Program-made: the position numbers and the translations under genes
From: Bacteroides caccae
GTDB lineage: Bacteria > Bacteroidota > Bacteroidia > Bacteroidales > Bacteroidaceae
Reading direction: 5' to 3'
NCBI RefSeq assembly: GCF_002222615.2
Contig: NZ_CP022412.2
Coordinates: forward strand, 2,480,001-2,544,000
Length of the DNA: 64,000 nt
Notes under the pieces: generated by a model
Seen by the model: the letters and a program-made list of their open reading frames with translations, nothing else
The model's database searches: none
What the model was told of the DNA's origin: nothing
Shown here: piece after piece, positions 52,627-62,900 of the stretch
How positions within the stretch are numbered: position 1 is the first letter of the stretch
How the letters are laid out: each line of letters starts with the position of its first letter

Positions 52627-54552
52627 CTATAAACCTTCTATTTCTTTAAGCCACATGGCTGAATTTGCGTCGCTCGGCATTCGCCAATCCCCTCTCGGAC
52701 TGATAGAAATACTGCCTACTTTAGGGCCATCAGGCAAGCAGGAACGTTTGAATTGTTGATTGAAGAAGCGGCGGAAAAAGATAGCCAGCCATTTCTTGAT
52801 TGTCTCTTCATCATAATTACCTTTGAATGCGATGTTTGCCAGATAATAAATCTTTGAAGGGCGGAAACCGAAACGTAGGAAATAATAAAGGAAGAAGTCG
52901 TGTAGTTCGTAAGGACCGACTAGGTCTTCCGTCTTTTGTTTGATTTCTCCGTTTTCGTCTGCCGGAATCAGTTCCGGACTGATAGGAGTATCCACTATAT
53001 CAAGCAATGTGGTTTTTGAATCTTCGTCCACACCATTTTCTGCCACCCACTGTACCAGATATTTTACGAGTGTTTTGGGGACGCTTGCGTTAACGCCATA
53101 CATAGACATGTGATCGCCATTATATGTTGCCCATCCTAAAGCAAGTTCTGATAAATCTCCTGTACCTATTACCATTCCCCAGGTTTGATTGGCCACGTCC
53201 ATTAAGATTTGTGTACGTTCGCGTGCCTGTGAATTTTCGTAAGTGACATCATGCACATTTATATCATGGTCTATATCCTTGAAATGTTGAATACAAGCGT
53301 CTTTAATACTAATTTCACGAATAGATATTCCTAATGATTTCATCAGGTTGATAGCATTATGGTAGGTGCGGTCAGTCGTTCCGAAACCGGGCATTGTGAT
53401 TCCAAGAATTCCTTTTCTGGATAATCCTAGTTTATCAAACGTTTTCACGCAGACAAGTAGTGCAAGCGTTGAATCCAATCCACCGGAAATTCCTACTACG
53501 GCAGTCTTGGCTCCTGTGTGGACAAGCCGTTGTGCCAATCCCGCTACCTGAATAGCGAAAATGTCTTCACAGTGTTCGTTTAGTTCTTTCCCTTGTGGTA
53601 CAAATGGATGTGGATGGAAACTTCGGGTGAGGGTTAGTTCTTTACTGTTTACAAATTCTGTGGCAACAGAGACTGCTCTCTTGTCTCTTAATTTAGCTTG
53701 ATTAGCCGCGAAAGTTGTGTTGATTCTACGTTCTGCGCGTATACGTTCTACATCAATCTCGCTGATAATAAGCTGTTCTTCCATGCTGAATCGCTCACTG
53801 CGTGCAAGCAGACTTCCATTTTCGTAAATCAATCCATTTCCGGCAAAGACTACATCAGTAGTAGACTCTCCGAAACCGCAAGATGAAAAGACATATCCTG
53901 CGATACAGCGTGCAGACTGTTGACTGATGAGAGAACACAGATAATTGTGTTTTCCGATACCTTCATTGTCTGCCGACATATTGAATAGGATTTCCGCCCC
54001 TTGTAAAGCTAGCGATGAGCTGGGAGGAATCGTGGACCATAGATCTTCACAAATTTCAATTCCGAAAGTAGTATCTGAAGTTTCAAAAAGCAAATTAGCT
54101 CCTATGGGAACAATTTGTCCGCATAGGCGTACATTGTCTGTTGTTAGTTGAATCGCGGAGGTGAACCAACGTTGCTCATAGAACTCTTTATAGTTAGGGA
54201 GATAAGTTTTGGCGGTAACGCCTAGTACTTTTCCTTTCTGGATAACTACTGCGCTGTTAATAACCGTCGAATTGACAACTACCGGCATACCAACAATAGA
54301 AATAATGTCCAATTGGCGCGTGTTATTCAGAATTTGCATTAATCCCATTTCTGCTTCTTCCAGCAAAAGCTGTTGACCGAACAAATCGCCGCAAGTATAT
54401 CCAGTAATACTCATTTCCGGGAAAATGATGATTTGCACTCCCTTTCCTTCGGCTACTGCAATCAGGCTTTCTATTCTCTCTACATTGAATTTACAGTCGG
54501 CCACTTTCACGTGTGGCACGGCTGCTGCTACTTTCACGAATCCGTAGTTCAT
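52627..54552 (-). CDS. nadE: Glutamine-dependent NAD+ synthetase
   Basis: 641 residues from ATG 54552, preferred over ATG 54582 because the latter lies within the -7 region (TATTTTTG minus, 54580-54587). An N-terminal nitrilase-type glutaminase domain (IIIFPEMSITGYTCG, KTYLPNYKEFYEQRWF, GIEICEDLW giving Glu-Lys-Cys) is fused to a C-terminal synthetase domain with the P-loop VVGISGGLDSTLALLV. It amidates nicotinate adenine dinucleotide in the last step of NAD synthesis. Monocistronic. Confidence 0.96.
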   Translation of the reverse strand: MNYGFVKVAAAVPHVKVADCKFNVERIESLIAVAEGKGVQIIIFPEMSITGYTCGDLFGQQLLLEEAEMGLMQILNNTRQLDIISIVGMPVVVNSTVINSAVVIQKGKVLGVTAKTYLPNYKEFYEQRWFTSAIQLTTDNVRLCGQIVPIGANLLFETSDTTFGIEICEDLWSTIPPSSSLALQGAEILFNMSADNEGIGKHNYLCSLISQQSARCIAGYVFSSCGFGESTTDVVFAGNGLIYENGSLLARSERFSMEEQLIISEIDVERIRAERRINTTFAANQAKLRDKRAVSVATEFVNSKELTLTRSFHPHPFVPQGKELNEHCEDIFAIQVAGLAQRLVHTGAKTAVVGISGGLDSTLALLVCVKTFDKLGLSRKGILGITMPGFGTTDRTYHNAINLMKSLGISIREISIKDACIQHFKDIDHDINVHDVTYENSQARERTQILMDVANQTWGMVIGTGDLSELALGWATYNGDHMSMYGVNASVPKTLVKYLVQWVAENGVDEDSKTTLLDIVDTPISPELIPADENGEIKQKTEDLVGPYELHDFFLYYFLRFGFRPSKIYYLANIAFKGNYDEETIKKWLAIFFRRFFNQQFKRSCLPDGPKVGSISISPRGDWRMPSDANSAMWLKEIEGL

Positions 54553-54734
54553 CTTATACCTTTTTATATATAATGAGTGCAAAAATAGGAAAATAGTTTT
54601 GAATATTTATCTTTTCTATGGTGAATCCTCTCAATGAGGTCTTTTCTATGTACTATAATACTGTTGTTTAAACTTATTCTTTTATTATAGTACAACAAAA
54701 GTAATGTTTTTCATTAGATTTTTCTCATATTTTA

Positions 54735-54765
54735 TTTGTTTATTCCAAATAACTCTTTATCTTTG
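54735..54765 (+). promoter_or_regulatory. Promoter of the PerR-like/rubrerythrin operon
   Basis: TTTG (54735-54738), 19 bp, TATCTTTG (54758-54765). The transcription start falls near 54772. Confidence 0.75.
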
Positions 54766-54773
54766 CATTGGAT

Positions 54774-54788
54774 TTATAATTGTAATGA
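54774..54788 (+). promoter_or_regulatory. Candidate PerR box
   Basis: TTATAATTGTAATGA matches 11 of the 14 fixed bases of the PerR consensus TTATAATnATTATAA. It lies over the expected transcription start, where bound PerR would block expression. Confidence 0.4.
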
Positions 54789-54814
54789 ATACAAGTTTGG
54801 AAAGAAAGGGATAA

Positions 54815-55246
54815 ATGATGAAACCATACGAACGATTATTAGACCATAATATAAAGCCTTCGATGCAACGTATTGCAATTATGCAATATTTGATGGAGCA
54901 TCCTATTCATCCGTCAGCTGATGATATTTATACAGCATTATCTCCTTCGATGCCTACGCTTTCAAAGACTACAGTTTACAATACCTTGAAACTGTTTTCG
55001 GAGCAAGGAGCGGCTCAAATGCTTACAATTGATGAGAAAAATACTAATTTTGATGCAGATACTTCCGTTCATTCCCATTTTCTTTGTAAACGTTGCGGAC
55101 ACATTTATGACCTGCAATGTCCGGAAGCGGTGAAAAAAGTAGAGAGTCTGGAAATGGACGGACATCAGGTGTCGGAAGTGCATTATTATTATAAAGGTAT
55201 ATGTAAGAATTGCTTGATAAAAGATAAAGAAACACGTATTGACTAA
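54815..55246 (+). CDS. Fur-family regulator, PerR-like
   Basis: 143 residues (ATG ATG start). The Fur winged helix is seen in PSMQRIAIMQYLMEHPIHPS and LSKTTVYNTLKLFSEQGAAQ. Two Cys pairs, LCKRCG and ICKNCL, form a structural zinc site, and FDADTSVHSHFLC holds the regulatory metal ligands, of PerR type with Asp next to His. Located 22 bp before a rubrerythrin gene, so it likely senses peroxide and represses itself and rubrerythrin. Confidence 0.88.
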   Translation: MMKPYERLLDHNIKPSMQRIAIMQYLMEHPIHPSADDIYTALSPSMPTLSKTTVYNTLKLFSEQGAAQMLTIDEKNTNFDADTSVHSHFLCKRCGHIYDLQCPEAVKKVESLEMDGHQVSEVHYYYKGICKNCLIKDKETRID

Positions 55247-55268
55247 TTAATTTAAAATTGAGAAGAAA

Positions 55269-55826
55269 ATGAAAAAATTTAGATGTACTGTTTGCGGTTA
55301 CGTTTATGAAGGTGACGCAGCTCCTGAGAAATGTCCTTTGTGTAAAGCTCCTGCCAGCAAGTTTGTAGAAGTTGTTGAAGTAGAAGGTGGCGCATTGACT
55401 TTTGCTGATGAGCACGTTATCGGTGTTGCAAAAGGTTGCGACGAAGAAATGATTAAGGACCTGAACAATCACTTCATGGGCGAATGTACTGAGGTTGGAA
55501 TGTATTTGGCTATGAGTCGTCAGGCAGACCGCGAAGGTTATCCTGAAGTAGCTGAAGCTTTCAAACGTTACGCTTGGGAAGAAGCTGAACATGCCGCTAA
55601 ATTTGCTGAATTGCTGGGTGACTGTGTTTGGGATACCAAAACAAACCTGCAGAAACGTAAAGATGCTGAACAAGGTGCATGCGAAGACAAAAAACGTATC
55701 GCAACTCGTGCAAAAGCTTTAAATTTGGATGCTATCCATGACACTGTACATGAAATGTGCAAGGACGAAGCTCGTCACGGTAAAGGTTTTGAAGGTCTGT
55801 ATAACCGTTATTTCGGCGATAAATAA
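55269..55826 (+). CDS. Reverse rubrerythrin (rubredoxin domain first)
   Basis: 185 residues. Order of domains is inverted against classical rubrerythrin: the rubredoxin-type Fe(Cys)4 part comes first ([13 protein letters not shown] and [15 protein letters not shown]), then the four-helix di-iron part with the ligands in [38 protein letters not shown] and [15 protein letters not shown]. It reduces hydrogen peroxide to water with electrons from a flavoprotein or rubredoxin reductase, protecting this anaerobe. Co-transcribed with the PerR-like regulator. Confidence 0.92.
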   Translation: MKKFRCTVCGYVYEGDAAPEKCPLCKAPASKFVEVVEVEGGALTFADEHVIGVAKGCDEEMIKDLNNHFMGECTEVGMYLAMSRQADREGYPEVAEAFKRYAWEEAEHAAKFAELLGDCVWDTKTNLQKRKDAEQGACEDKKRIATRAKALNLDAIHDTVHEMCKDEARHGKGFEGLYNRYFGDK

Positions 55827-55847
55827 TCAAACCTCATAATAACTCTT

Positions 55848-55885
55848 AAAAGGTCTGTATTCAAAAATGAATGCAGACCTTTTTT
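55848..55885 (+). terminator. Terminator of the rubrerythrin operon
   Basis: 15-bp arms (55848-55862 and 55869-55883, one wobble), six-base loop, followed by T-run. 21 bp past the rubrerythrin stop. Confidence 0.88.
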
Positions 55886-55922
55886 GTCTATATTTGTTCA
55901 TCAACTTTTAAATATCACAATT

Positions 55923-56558
55923 ATGAGAAAAGTACAACTGTTGTTAGCTTGTTTAGTATTCTCGGTAGCTGCATTTGCTGCTGATAAAGTGATTAAGTTA
56001 CCAAAACCTAATTTGAACCGTACTGGTACGGTGATGAAAGCATTGTCCGAACGTCATTCTACTCGTGAATTTGCTTCGAAAGCATTGAATTTATCTGATT
56101 TGTCGGATTTGTTGTGGGCTGCTAACGGTATTAATCGGAGCGATTCTGGAAAACGGACTGCTCCGTCGGCTTTGAATAAGCAGGATGTGGATGTATATGT
56201 GGTATTGCCGGAAGGTAGCTATTTATATGATGCAAAAAATCATCAGTTGAATCTGATAGCTGAAGGCGATTATCGTGGAGCAGTGGCAGGTGGACAGGCA
56301 TTTGTAATATCAGCTCCGGTATCTTTAGTTTTGGTTAGTGATCTTTCTCGTTTTGGAGATACTAAGAATGCACATACTCAGTTGATGGGTGCTATGGATG
56401 CAGGAATCGTTTCCCAGAATATTTCAATCTTTTGTTCCGCTGCAAGGTTGGCTACTGTACCTCGCGCTTCGATGGATATCAATCAATTGAAGAAGGTGTT
56501 GAAATTGAAGGAAAGCCAGGTACCAATGATGAATCATCCTATAGGATATCTAAAATAA
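55923..56558 (+). CDS. SagB/ThcOx-like nitroreductase, exported
   Basis: 211 residues from ATG 55923. A signal peptide ends near AFAA-DK. The domain is the SagB branch of nitroreductases: MKALSERHSTREFASKAL, LSDLLWAANGINRSDSGKRT followed by APSA, and the end VPMMNHPIGYLK. FMN binding is expected; SagB relatives oxidise thiazolines in peptide synthesis, but no peptide-maturation partners are nearby, so the role is unknown. A -7 element TATATTTG stands at 55889-55896, directly after the previous terminator. Confidence 0.85.
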   Translation: MRKVQLLLACLVFSVAAFAADKVIKLPKPNLNRTGTVMKALSERHSTREFASKALNLSDLSDLLWAANGINRSDSGKRTAPSALNKQDVDVYVVLPEGSYLYDAKNHQLNLIAEGDYRGAVAGGQAFVISAPVSLVLVSDLSRFGDTKNAHTQLMGAMDAGIVSQNISIFCSAARLATVPRASMDINQLKKVLKLKESQVPMMNHPIGYLK

Positions 56559-56597
56559 AAAACTGGACAGGATTCTAAAACTATTTCGGAGTAATTG

Positions 56598-56641
56598 AAG
56601 TGTACCCCAATTGTTTTTTGATAAACTTTTGGGGTACATTT
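56598..56641. terminator. Bidirectional terminator after nitroreductase and PUL
   Basis: 13-bp arms (56598-56610 and 56629-56641, one wobble) centred on TTGGGGTACA, then CTTTTTC on the plus strand. It stands between convergent genes. Confidence 0.75.
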
Positions 56642-56682
56642 CTTTTTCAGGTCGTCTCTTTTAATTAGTAGGAGTTTTTAGC

Positions 56683-58008
56683 TCAATACCCGAAGACTGT
56701 TAATTCACGAATTGCTGCGGGGGGACACGCATTTCCATGGCCTTCAGGAATGACTAGTTTCAAATAACGAGCTGTGGTCGATTTGACATAGTATCGAAAT
56801 GTTTCTCTAATAAATTCATCATTGAAGTCAGAAGCACCGATTTTTTCCCAATTACTATTATTGTTGCTGGCATAAAATTCCACCCATTTGATATTATTAG
56901 CTCTACTAGCTTCTCCACGGTTTACTAAATCAATTTGAGCAATTGTGACCGGGTCTTTCATATCAATGGTAATTTCATAAGGAGGTTCGCACCAATTGGC
57001 TTCAGACTTAGTTTTACAGTGCCAGAAAGTCGTTTCATCGTCGTCAATTAGGTTTTTCACCGGATTGGCTGCTGCTTCGGAATTGCAAGCAATAATTTCC
57101 CATTTTGACTTATCTATTTTCTTCCCTTCTTTAACGATACGGAATAAAGTGCTACTTTCCTTGTCTATAACTAATGAATTATTCGGAGTGCCGTTCTGTG
57201 TCGCTTCAATGCTTCCAATAGTTATGGGCAATATATAGTTACCCGGAAGTAGATTATCTTTGAGTTGGTAGGAGGCTGTTGTTTCATTAACTCCTTCCGG
57301 TAAAGAAATTTTATCCGGAGCTGTGTACGATTCACTCGGTAGTAAGGTGAAATTAACCTTATTGTTTGAATTATACTGTTCAATCAGAGATTGATCGTGG
57401 GTTAAATCGCATTCTATATCCCATTTATTAGTAAAAGGTACGCTGATGTGGACGTCCATTTGGGAGGTTTGTAACGGATCTATATTGAATATTCCTGAGT
57501 TTGTGATTTGTACAATAGGTTCTGATACCTGAAATGCCAACAATGAAACACATCTTTCGGGGTTGATATTTAGTTCGTTAGAAACCAACCTCAGTGGAAG
57601 AACATATTGAATCTGGTCATAATCGGACAATTCGACTATTTTTTCAGGATGATAGGTTATATAACCGCACATTTCATTTTTATTTAGTAAAAATTCAATG
57701 TTGGACAATTCATAACAGTTTTCCGGTAACATTTGATAATTGGTTCTGTCTTCTCTGTTCAGAGAGTCTAGTAAATTGGGATCTATCATGAATTTTACTT
57801 TTCCTGACATATCGCTTAATCCGCCTCGTTGTACCCAAAGCTCTGCTTGATAACTTTCTCCTACATTGAATGATTTTTGTATATTCAGTGTATTGATAGC
57901 AACAGATACTAGGCTATCTGCTTTATCTGCGATCTCAAAGTTCTCGTTACAACTTGCTGTCAGTATCAAAAATACTATGGTTACCAGTATGGAGTATATT
58001 TTTTTCAT
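56683..58008 (-). CDS. Surface glycan-binding-type lipoprotein (DUF1735 and F5/8C domains)
   Basis: 441 residues, lipobox LILTASC. Two DUF1735-like (BT_3987 N-terminal-like) beta domains (about 30-150 and 160-290) are followed by a C-terminal discoidin/F5-8 type C domain (IIACNSEAAANPVKNLIDDD, TARYLKLVIPEGHG). It probably sits on the outer surface next to SusD and binds glycan, with the lectin-like domain as carbohydrate contact. It is the last gene of the FecR-SusC-SusD row, 36 bp after susD. Confidence 0.85.
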   Translation of the reverse strand: MKKIYSILVTIVFLILTASCNENFEIADKADSLVSVAINTLNIQKSFNVGESYQAELWVQRGGLSDMSGKVKFMIDPNLLDSLNREDRTNYQMLPENCYELSNIEFLLNKNEMCGYITYHPEKIVELSDYDQIQYVLPLRLVSNELNINPERCVSLLAFQVSEPIVQITNSGIFNIDPLQTSQMDVHISVPFTNKWDIECDLTHDQSLIEQYNSNNKVNFTLLPSESYTAPDKISLPEGVNETTASYQLKDNLLPGNYILPITIGSIEATQNGTPNNSLVIDKESSTLFRIVKEGKKIDKSKWEIIACNSEAAANPVKNLIDDDETTFWHCKTKSEANWCEPPYEITIDMKDPVTIAQIDLVNRGEASRANNIKWVEFYASNNNSNWEKIGASDFNDEFIRETFRYYVKSTTARYLKLVIPEGHGNACPPAAIRELTVFGY

Positions 58009-58044
58009 CTTTTTTTATTTTAAGTCATAAAACATAATGTTGAT

Positions 58045-59919
58045 TTACCATCCCGGATTTTGAACAAGCAGTTCAGTTTTCTTCATTTCATCGTCTGGGA
58101 TAGGATATAAGTACATTTTACGTCTGAAGACAATCGGGCTAGCTTCTACTTCTTCGTAGAATTTGTCTTCTGCCGCATTCATATTCATGCCATGAACATA
58201 TCCGAATTGACGCCCTTCTCCATCCTGGTCTGCTATCATCCAACGGCGAACATCGAAATAACGTTGTCCTTCCGTTGCCAATTCGATGCGTCTTTCACGT
58301 TGAATTGCGAGTCTTTGCAACTCTTGATTTCCCTCAATGGCAGGGTTGAGTTCTTCAATATTCGACAAACCGGCACGCTGGCGTACTTTGTTTAAATAGG
58401 TCAGAACACGTTCGTCCTGAGGATCAATTTCATTAACAGCTTCTGCATACAATAAATAAAGATCTGCAAGACGGAAGATGATAGAAGGGCGGAACTTGTT
58501 TTGAACCCCCGGAGATTTCATGCTAACTTCCCTGTTAAATCTTTTGTATAGCATATAACCAGTATGAGTATAAATTGTGCCGCTTAATTCATTGGGGCTT
58601 CCTTTGTGGAATTGAGTTACGTTGTTTGTTACATGCCATCTCCTATTTTGGAAAAATACTGTATTATAGAAACGTGCTTCCCGATTGAGGAACCGATTGC
58701 TGACATTGTTGGCCACTTGTACTTCTTTGCTTCCGGCTTTAACAGTCTCAGTGTATTTGTCAAACCCTTCGGTTGTATATAATGTGGATTGTGGTAAATA
58801 ACTTGTTGCTTGTATCGGGAGACCGTCCTTCATATAAAAGTCGTCTACGAGTTCTTGTGTGACACCAATGCAACCCATTCCGTTTTGTTCACTTCTTGGG
58901 GTACATCTACGGTCGAACATGTCATTTGTCATTCCACCCCATGAAGTTGCTGCAGTAGCCCATATAATTTCTTTATTATATGTTTGGAAAAGATCGTATA
59001 TATCTTGTGAAGGATTACCCGTATTCAGCAATTCATAATTACCTTCCTCATCTGCAAATTTTATGAATTCTTCTAAAGCAGCTACCGCTTTATTCCATTT
59101 ATTAGGATCTTTATCAGGAAAAAGTCTTGTCCCATCCAAATTAGTTACGGCTAGCGCTTCTTTGTATTCGCCATTGAATAACTTACTGGCTGCATATACC
59201 CACATTTTAGCTTTTACAGCCAGAGCTACGCCTTTGGTTGGCCATGCATTATGCTGGTCGTCATCATGTAATGCCTTTTGAGGCAGCTCTTTGGCTACTG
59301 CTGTTAGTTCTTCGTCCAAATAGCTGATTACTTCATCTATGGTATTTCGGGGCAGATCCAGATTATCTTCTCTTTCGAGAATTAAATCTTTTACCAAAGG
59401 AATAGCACCATATTGTTCGAAAAGCAAATAGTGATAATAGGCTCTCATGAATCTTACATTAGCCTTCATCTCTGTTAGTTCTTCTTCCGTCAGTACATCA
59501 ACATGGGTTCCATTTGCCGCTATTGGTTTGGCGTGGGCCAAGAATATATTTGCTTGTCTGATTTCTTTATAGCATGTACCCCAACGGTGAAAACTCATGT
59601 TAGCTGCATTTTTATCTGTTTTGTTATAGAGTTTTGCATCTCCATATCCAACAGTTAATTCATCACACATACCTGCCCAAGGATTTTTAAATCCTGTGAT
59701 ACTTCCAGCAGCTGCGGTAATTCCTGAATAATCTGGAATAGAAGTAAATATGTTTGCATACCATCTTCGGGTATAAGATACATTATCGAAAATTTCATCC
59801 AATGAACGGAGATTTCCGGCTAACTCATCAGATACATTCAGATAATCGCAAGAATAAATATTGCACAATGCAAAAGCAGCTATCAGTATTTTCTTATATA
59901 GTTTCTTCATTGTTTTCAT
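58045..59919 (-). CDS. SusD/RagB-family nutrient uptake lipoprotein
   Basis: 624 residues (or 621 from ATG 59910). Lipobox CNIYSC-DYLN, then the tetratricopeptide-like SusD fold: RWYANIFTSIPDYSG at the N-terminus, MRAYYHYLLFEQYGAIPLV, and the C-terminal RLADLYLLYAEAVNEIDPQ and RRIELATEGQRYFDVRRW. It caps the SusC channel and captures glycan. 15 bp separate it from the susC gene. Confidence 0.94.
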   Translation of the reverse strand: MKTMKKLYKKILIAAFALCNIYSCDYLNVSDELAGNLRSLDEIFDNVSYTRRWYANIFTSIPDYSGITAAAGSITGFKNPWAGMCDELTVGYGDAKLYNKTDKNAANMSFHRWGTCYKEIRQANIFLAHAKPIAANGTHVDVLTEEELTEMKANVRFMRAYYHYLLFEQYGAIPLVKDLILEREDNLDLPRNTIDEVISYLDEELTAVAKELPQKALHDDDQHNAWPTKGVALAVKAKMWVYAASKLFNGEYKEALAVTNLDGTRLFPDKDPNKWNKAVAALEEFIKFADEEGNYELLNTGNPSQDIYDLFQTYNKEIIWATAATSWGGMTNDMFDRRCTPRSEQNGMGCIGVTQELVDDFYMKDGLPIQATSYLPQSTLYTTEGFDKYTETVKAGSKEVQVANNVSNRFLNREARFYNTVFFQNRRWHVTNNVTQFHKGSPNELSGTIYTHTGYMLYKRFNREVSMKSPGVQNKFRPSIIFRLADLYLLYAEAVNEIDPQDERVLTYLNKVRQRAGLSNIEELNPAIEGNQELQRLAIQRERRIELATEGQRYFDVRRWMIADQDGEGRQFGYVHGMNMNAAEDKFYEEVEASPIVFRRKMYLYPIPDDEMKKTELLVQNPGW

Positions 59920-59934
59920 ATTTTATAGATTTAA

Positions 59935-62900
59935 TTAAAATGTAAAGTCTATTCCTAAGGTAAAGGTACGATTCTTAGGGTATACGTTTCCTCCATTTGC
60001 ATTTCCTGCTTCCGGATCGAAATACTTAAGGTTATCCCACAAAGCAAGATTATATCCCATTACATAAATTCTGGCAGCCTGAACATTAAATTTCTTCAAG
60101 AATTGTTTGGGCAGTTGATAACCGAATTCCATGTTTTTTAATCGTAAGAAACCTCCATTACGAAGCCACCATGTGCTTGCCACTTGATTATTGGCGTTGT
60201 TGGCATTATCTTTATGTAGGCGTGGCATTAATACATTTTGACTTGGATTACTCTCAGTCCAACGGTCCAATGCGAAAGTACGATAACTGGATTGGTCTAC
60301 TCCCCATGCAAATGGATACCAACCTTCCGGAGTATTTCCTCCTAATAAAACAGAACAGTTTCCGGTACCTTGGAAGAATACACTAGCATAAAATCCTTTA
60401 TATTCGATGTTTAATCCAAATCCGTAAACGATCTCAGGTACATTAGGATGTCCCACGCCTACTACTTTATCATAGGAATCGATAACTCCGTCACCATTCA
60501 CATCTTTGTATTTAATATCACCGGGGCCAAGCAATCCACCTAGAGTGCTTTGAGGCAGTTCCGGGCGTAATGTATAGCTTTCAATACCATTACTGTTCTT
60601 ATTGATGATGAAATCTTCTTTTGTGTATAAGCGTTCGGCTATATAGAGGTTATTTTCATTAATTCGTTTACCTGTTCGTTCCATCCATGGATATTTTTGT
60701 GGTAATTCATCATATTCTTTTATCTCATTTCTGGCAAATGTAAATGTCCCTCTTGCACTTAGTTTTACTTTACCAATTTGATGATGAGCATTCAAAGACA
60801 TATCTACACCATGGTTGGATACGATTCCATAGTTAGCATATTGGTTGACACGAAAACCACTTAATGTTGGTGTCGTTTTTCTTTGCATCAGGATATTGCT
60901 TCTTTCGGAACGGAAATAGTCGAATACAATATCTATCTTGTTGTTGAAAAGTCCTAAGTCGAAACCATAGTTTTGTTTTTTCTCAATTTCCCAACCAATA
61001 TCTAACGTTTCCGGAAATCCTTCGATGATACCTTGTCCTATAGAATTAGTACCTCCGTTACTACCTATTCCTTGTGACCATGAACCTGCATTCATAGAGA
61101 AAGTAGGACGGTAGATAAAACGGTCACTGGTAGTGTCGTTACCAGTTTTACCGACAGAAGCTCTTAATTTGATTTTGTTTATATAGTTTTTTAAAACTCC
61201 GGGGTAAAAAGGCTCATTTGACAAATAATAAGCCAGTCCTACAGCCGGGAAAAAACCGAAACGATGATTCTTGGCAAATGCTTCTGAACCCGTATATCCA
61301 AAATTTCCTTCAAGGAAATAACGTCCGTCATAAGAGTAACTAAAACGCCCTACTAACCCTTGCTTGCGATAGGGGAGAGGTTGAGTCTTGAGTTGTGTTT
61401 CTTTTTGCATATATAGCAACATACCACTTACATCATGCTTCTCTGCAAAAATACGTTTGTAGTTGATAGCTGCATCAATATATATTTTCTTTTGCGCTTC
61501 AATACCATTGTCCTTCAAATCGCTCAAATCCGGTGTTCCTGATACAACTTGGATGAATGTTAAGTTACCGTTCTCATCTCTACCTGTTGCATGATAACGG
61601 GAAGGATTGTATGAACGTATGGATTTGAATGTTGCATCAAAGTCATAGCTGACATTTACTTTGGCGCTAAGTCCCTTGGTGATGAAATCGAGTTTTTGTC
61701 TAACGCCAACTTTGGATTGAATACCTGTTCTCCATTGGCGGGTATAACCGGAATTCATCAACTGATTGTATGGGTTCCTCATATTTACACCTCGTTCTTG
61801 TTCGTAAGTAGCTACTGTTCCGTCACTATATACTGCGGGAAAACAATAAGGAGGAGTAATCAACATAGAGCGGAAAATAGTAGATGAAGATTCACCCGGA
61901 TAATTGCCTATCAAGTATTGTCCTGCTAAGTCAATAGATACTAGTGTTGTAGAGGTGACATCCATATCAATGTTTGAACGCAGATTAAAACGGTCCAAGC
62001 CAATATTGGTATCGTATTTTTCTGTAGGATTACCTTTATATATACCACTTTCTGTATAATAGGCACCAGATACGAAATATCTGGAACGTGCCGAACCGCC
62101 ACGCACATTCAATGTATACCGGTGATTATGTGTATTCTTTCTAAGCAGTTCACCTATCCAGTCTGTATCCGGATAAAGATCACGGTCTGTACTAGTACGA
62201 AACTTTTCTATTAATTCAGCGCTGAATAAATCGGGTTCCCCGTCATTATTTAATGCTTCATTATATAAACTTAAATAATCAGCAGAACCTACAAATTCAG
62301 GCAGACGTTGTGGACTTGAAATGGAGTGTTCTGTTTTAAATGTAATTTTAGGTTTTTCGTCCTTACCGCGTTTGGTTGTAACTAATATAACGCCATTTGC
62401 TCCTTCAGCACCATAAATAGCAGTTGCGGCAGCATCTTTTAATACTGAGAATGTTTCAATCTCATCCGGTTCAATATCGGTGATTTTACGAGGAACACCA
62501 TCTACTAAGACTAAAGGGGTTGATGCGGAACTGTTAGATGCGAATGTGCTGATACCGCGAATCCAGAATTCTGCATCATCGTATCCTGGTTCACCGGAAC
62601 GTTGTACGGCAATTAAACCGGATACTTGTCCTGCCAGATTGTTGGTCAAATTTCGAGTCGGGGCAGCGATTTCCGAAGGCTTTACCGAACTCATGGATAC
62701 CACGACGCTCTCTTTTTTTTGTTGTCCATAACCGATGACAACTACTTCGTCCAATGCTTTGGTGTCTTCGCGTAACCGGATGTTAATGTTGCGCCGTCCG
62801 TTAATCTTGATTTCTTCTGTTGCGTAGCCCAGGAAAGAAACTATAAGAATATCATTTTTGTTAGGGACACTAATGGAATATCGTCCATCCATATCTGAGA

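Noticed and set aside
55044..55673. A 209-codon minus-strand frame across the PerR-like and rubrerythrin genes
   Set aside because: Phe/Ser-rich translation crossing a gene boundary on the other strand; no sign of coding constraint.
55923..56558. Part of a thiazole/oxazole-modified peptide cluster because of SagB similarity
   Set aside because: No cyclodehydratase, precursor peptide or transporter nearby, and the protein has its own signal peptide.
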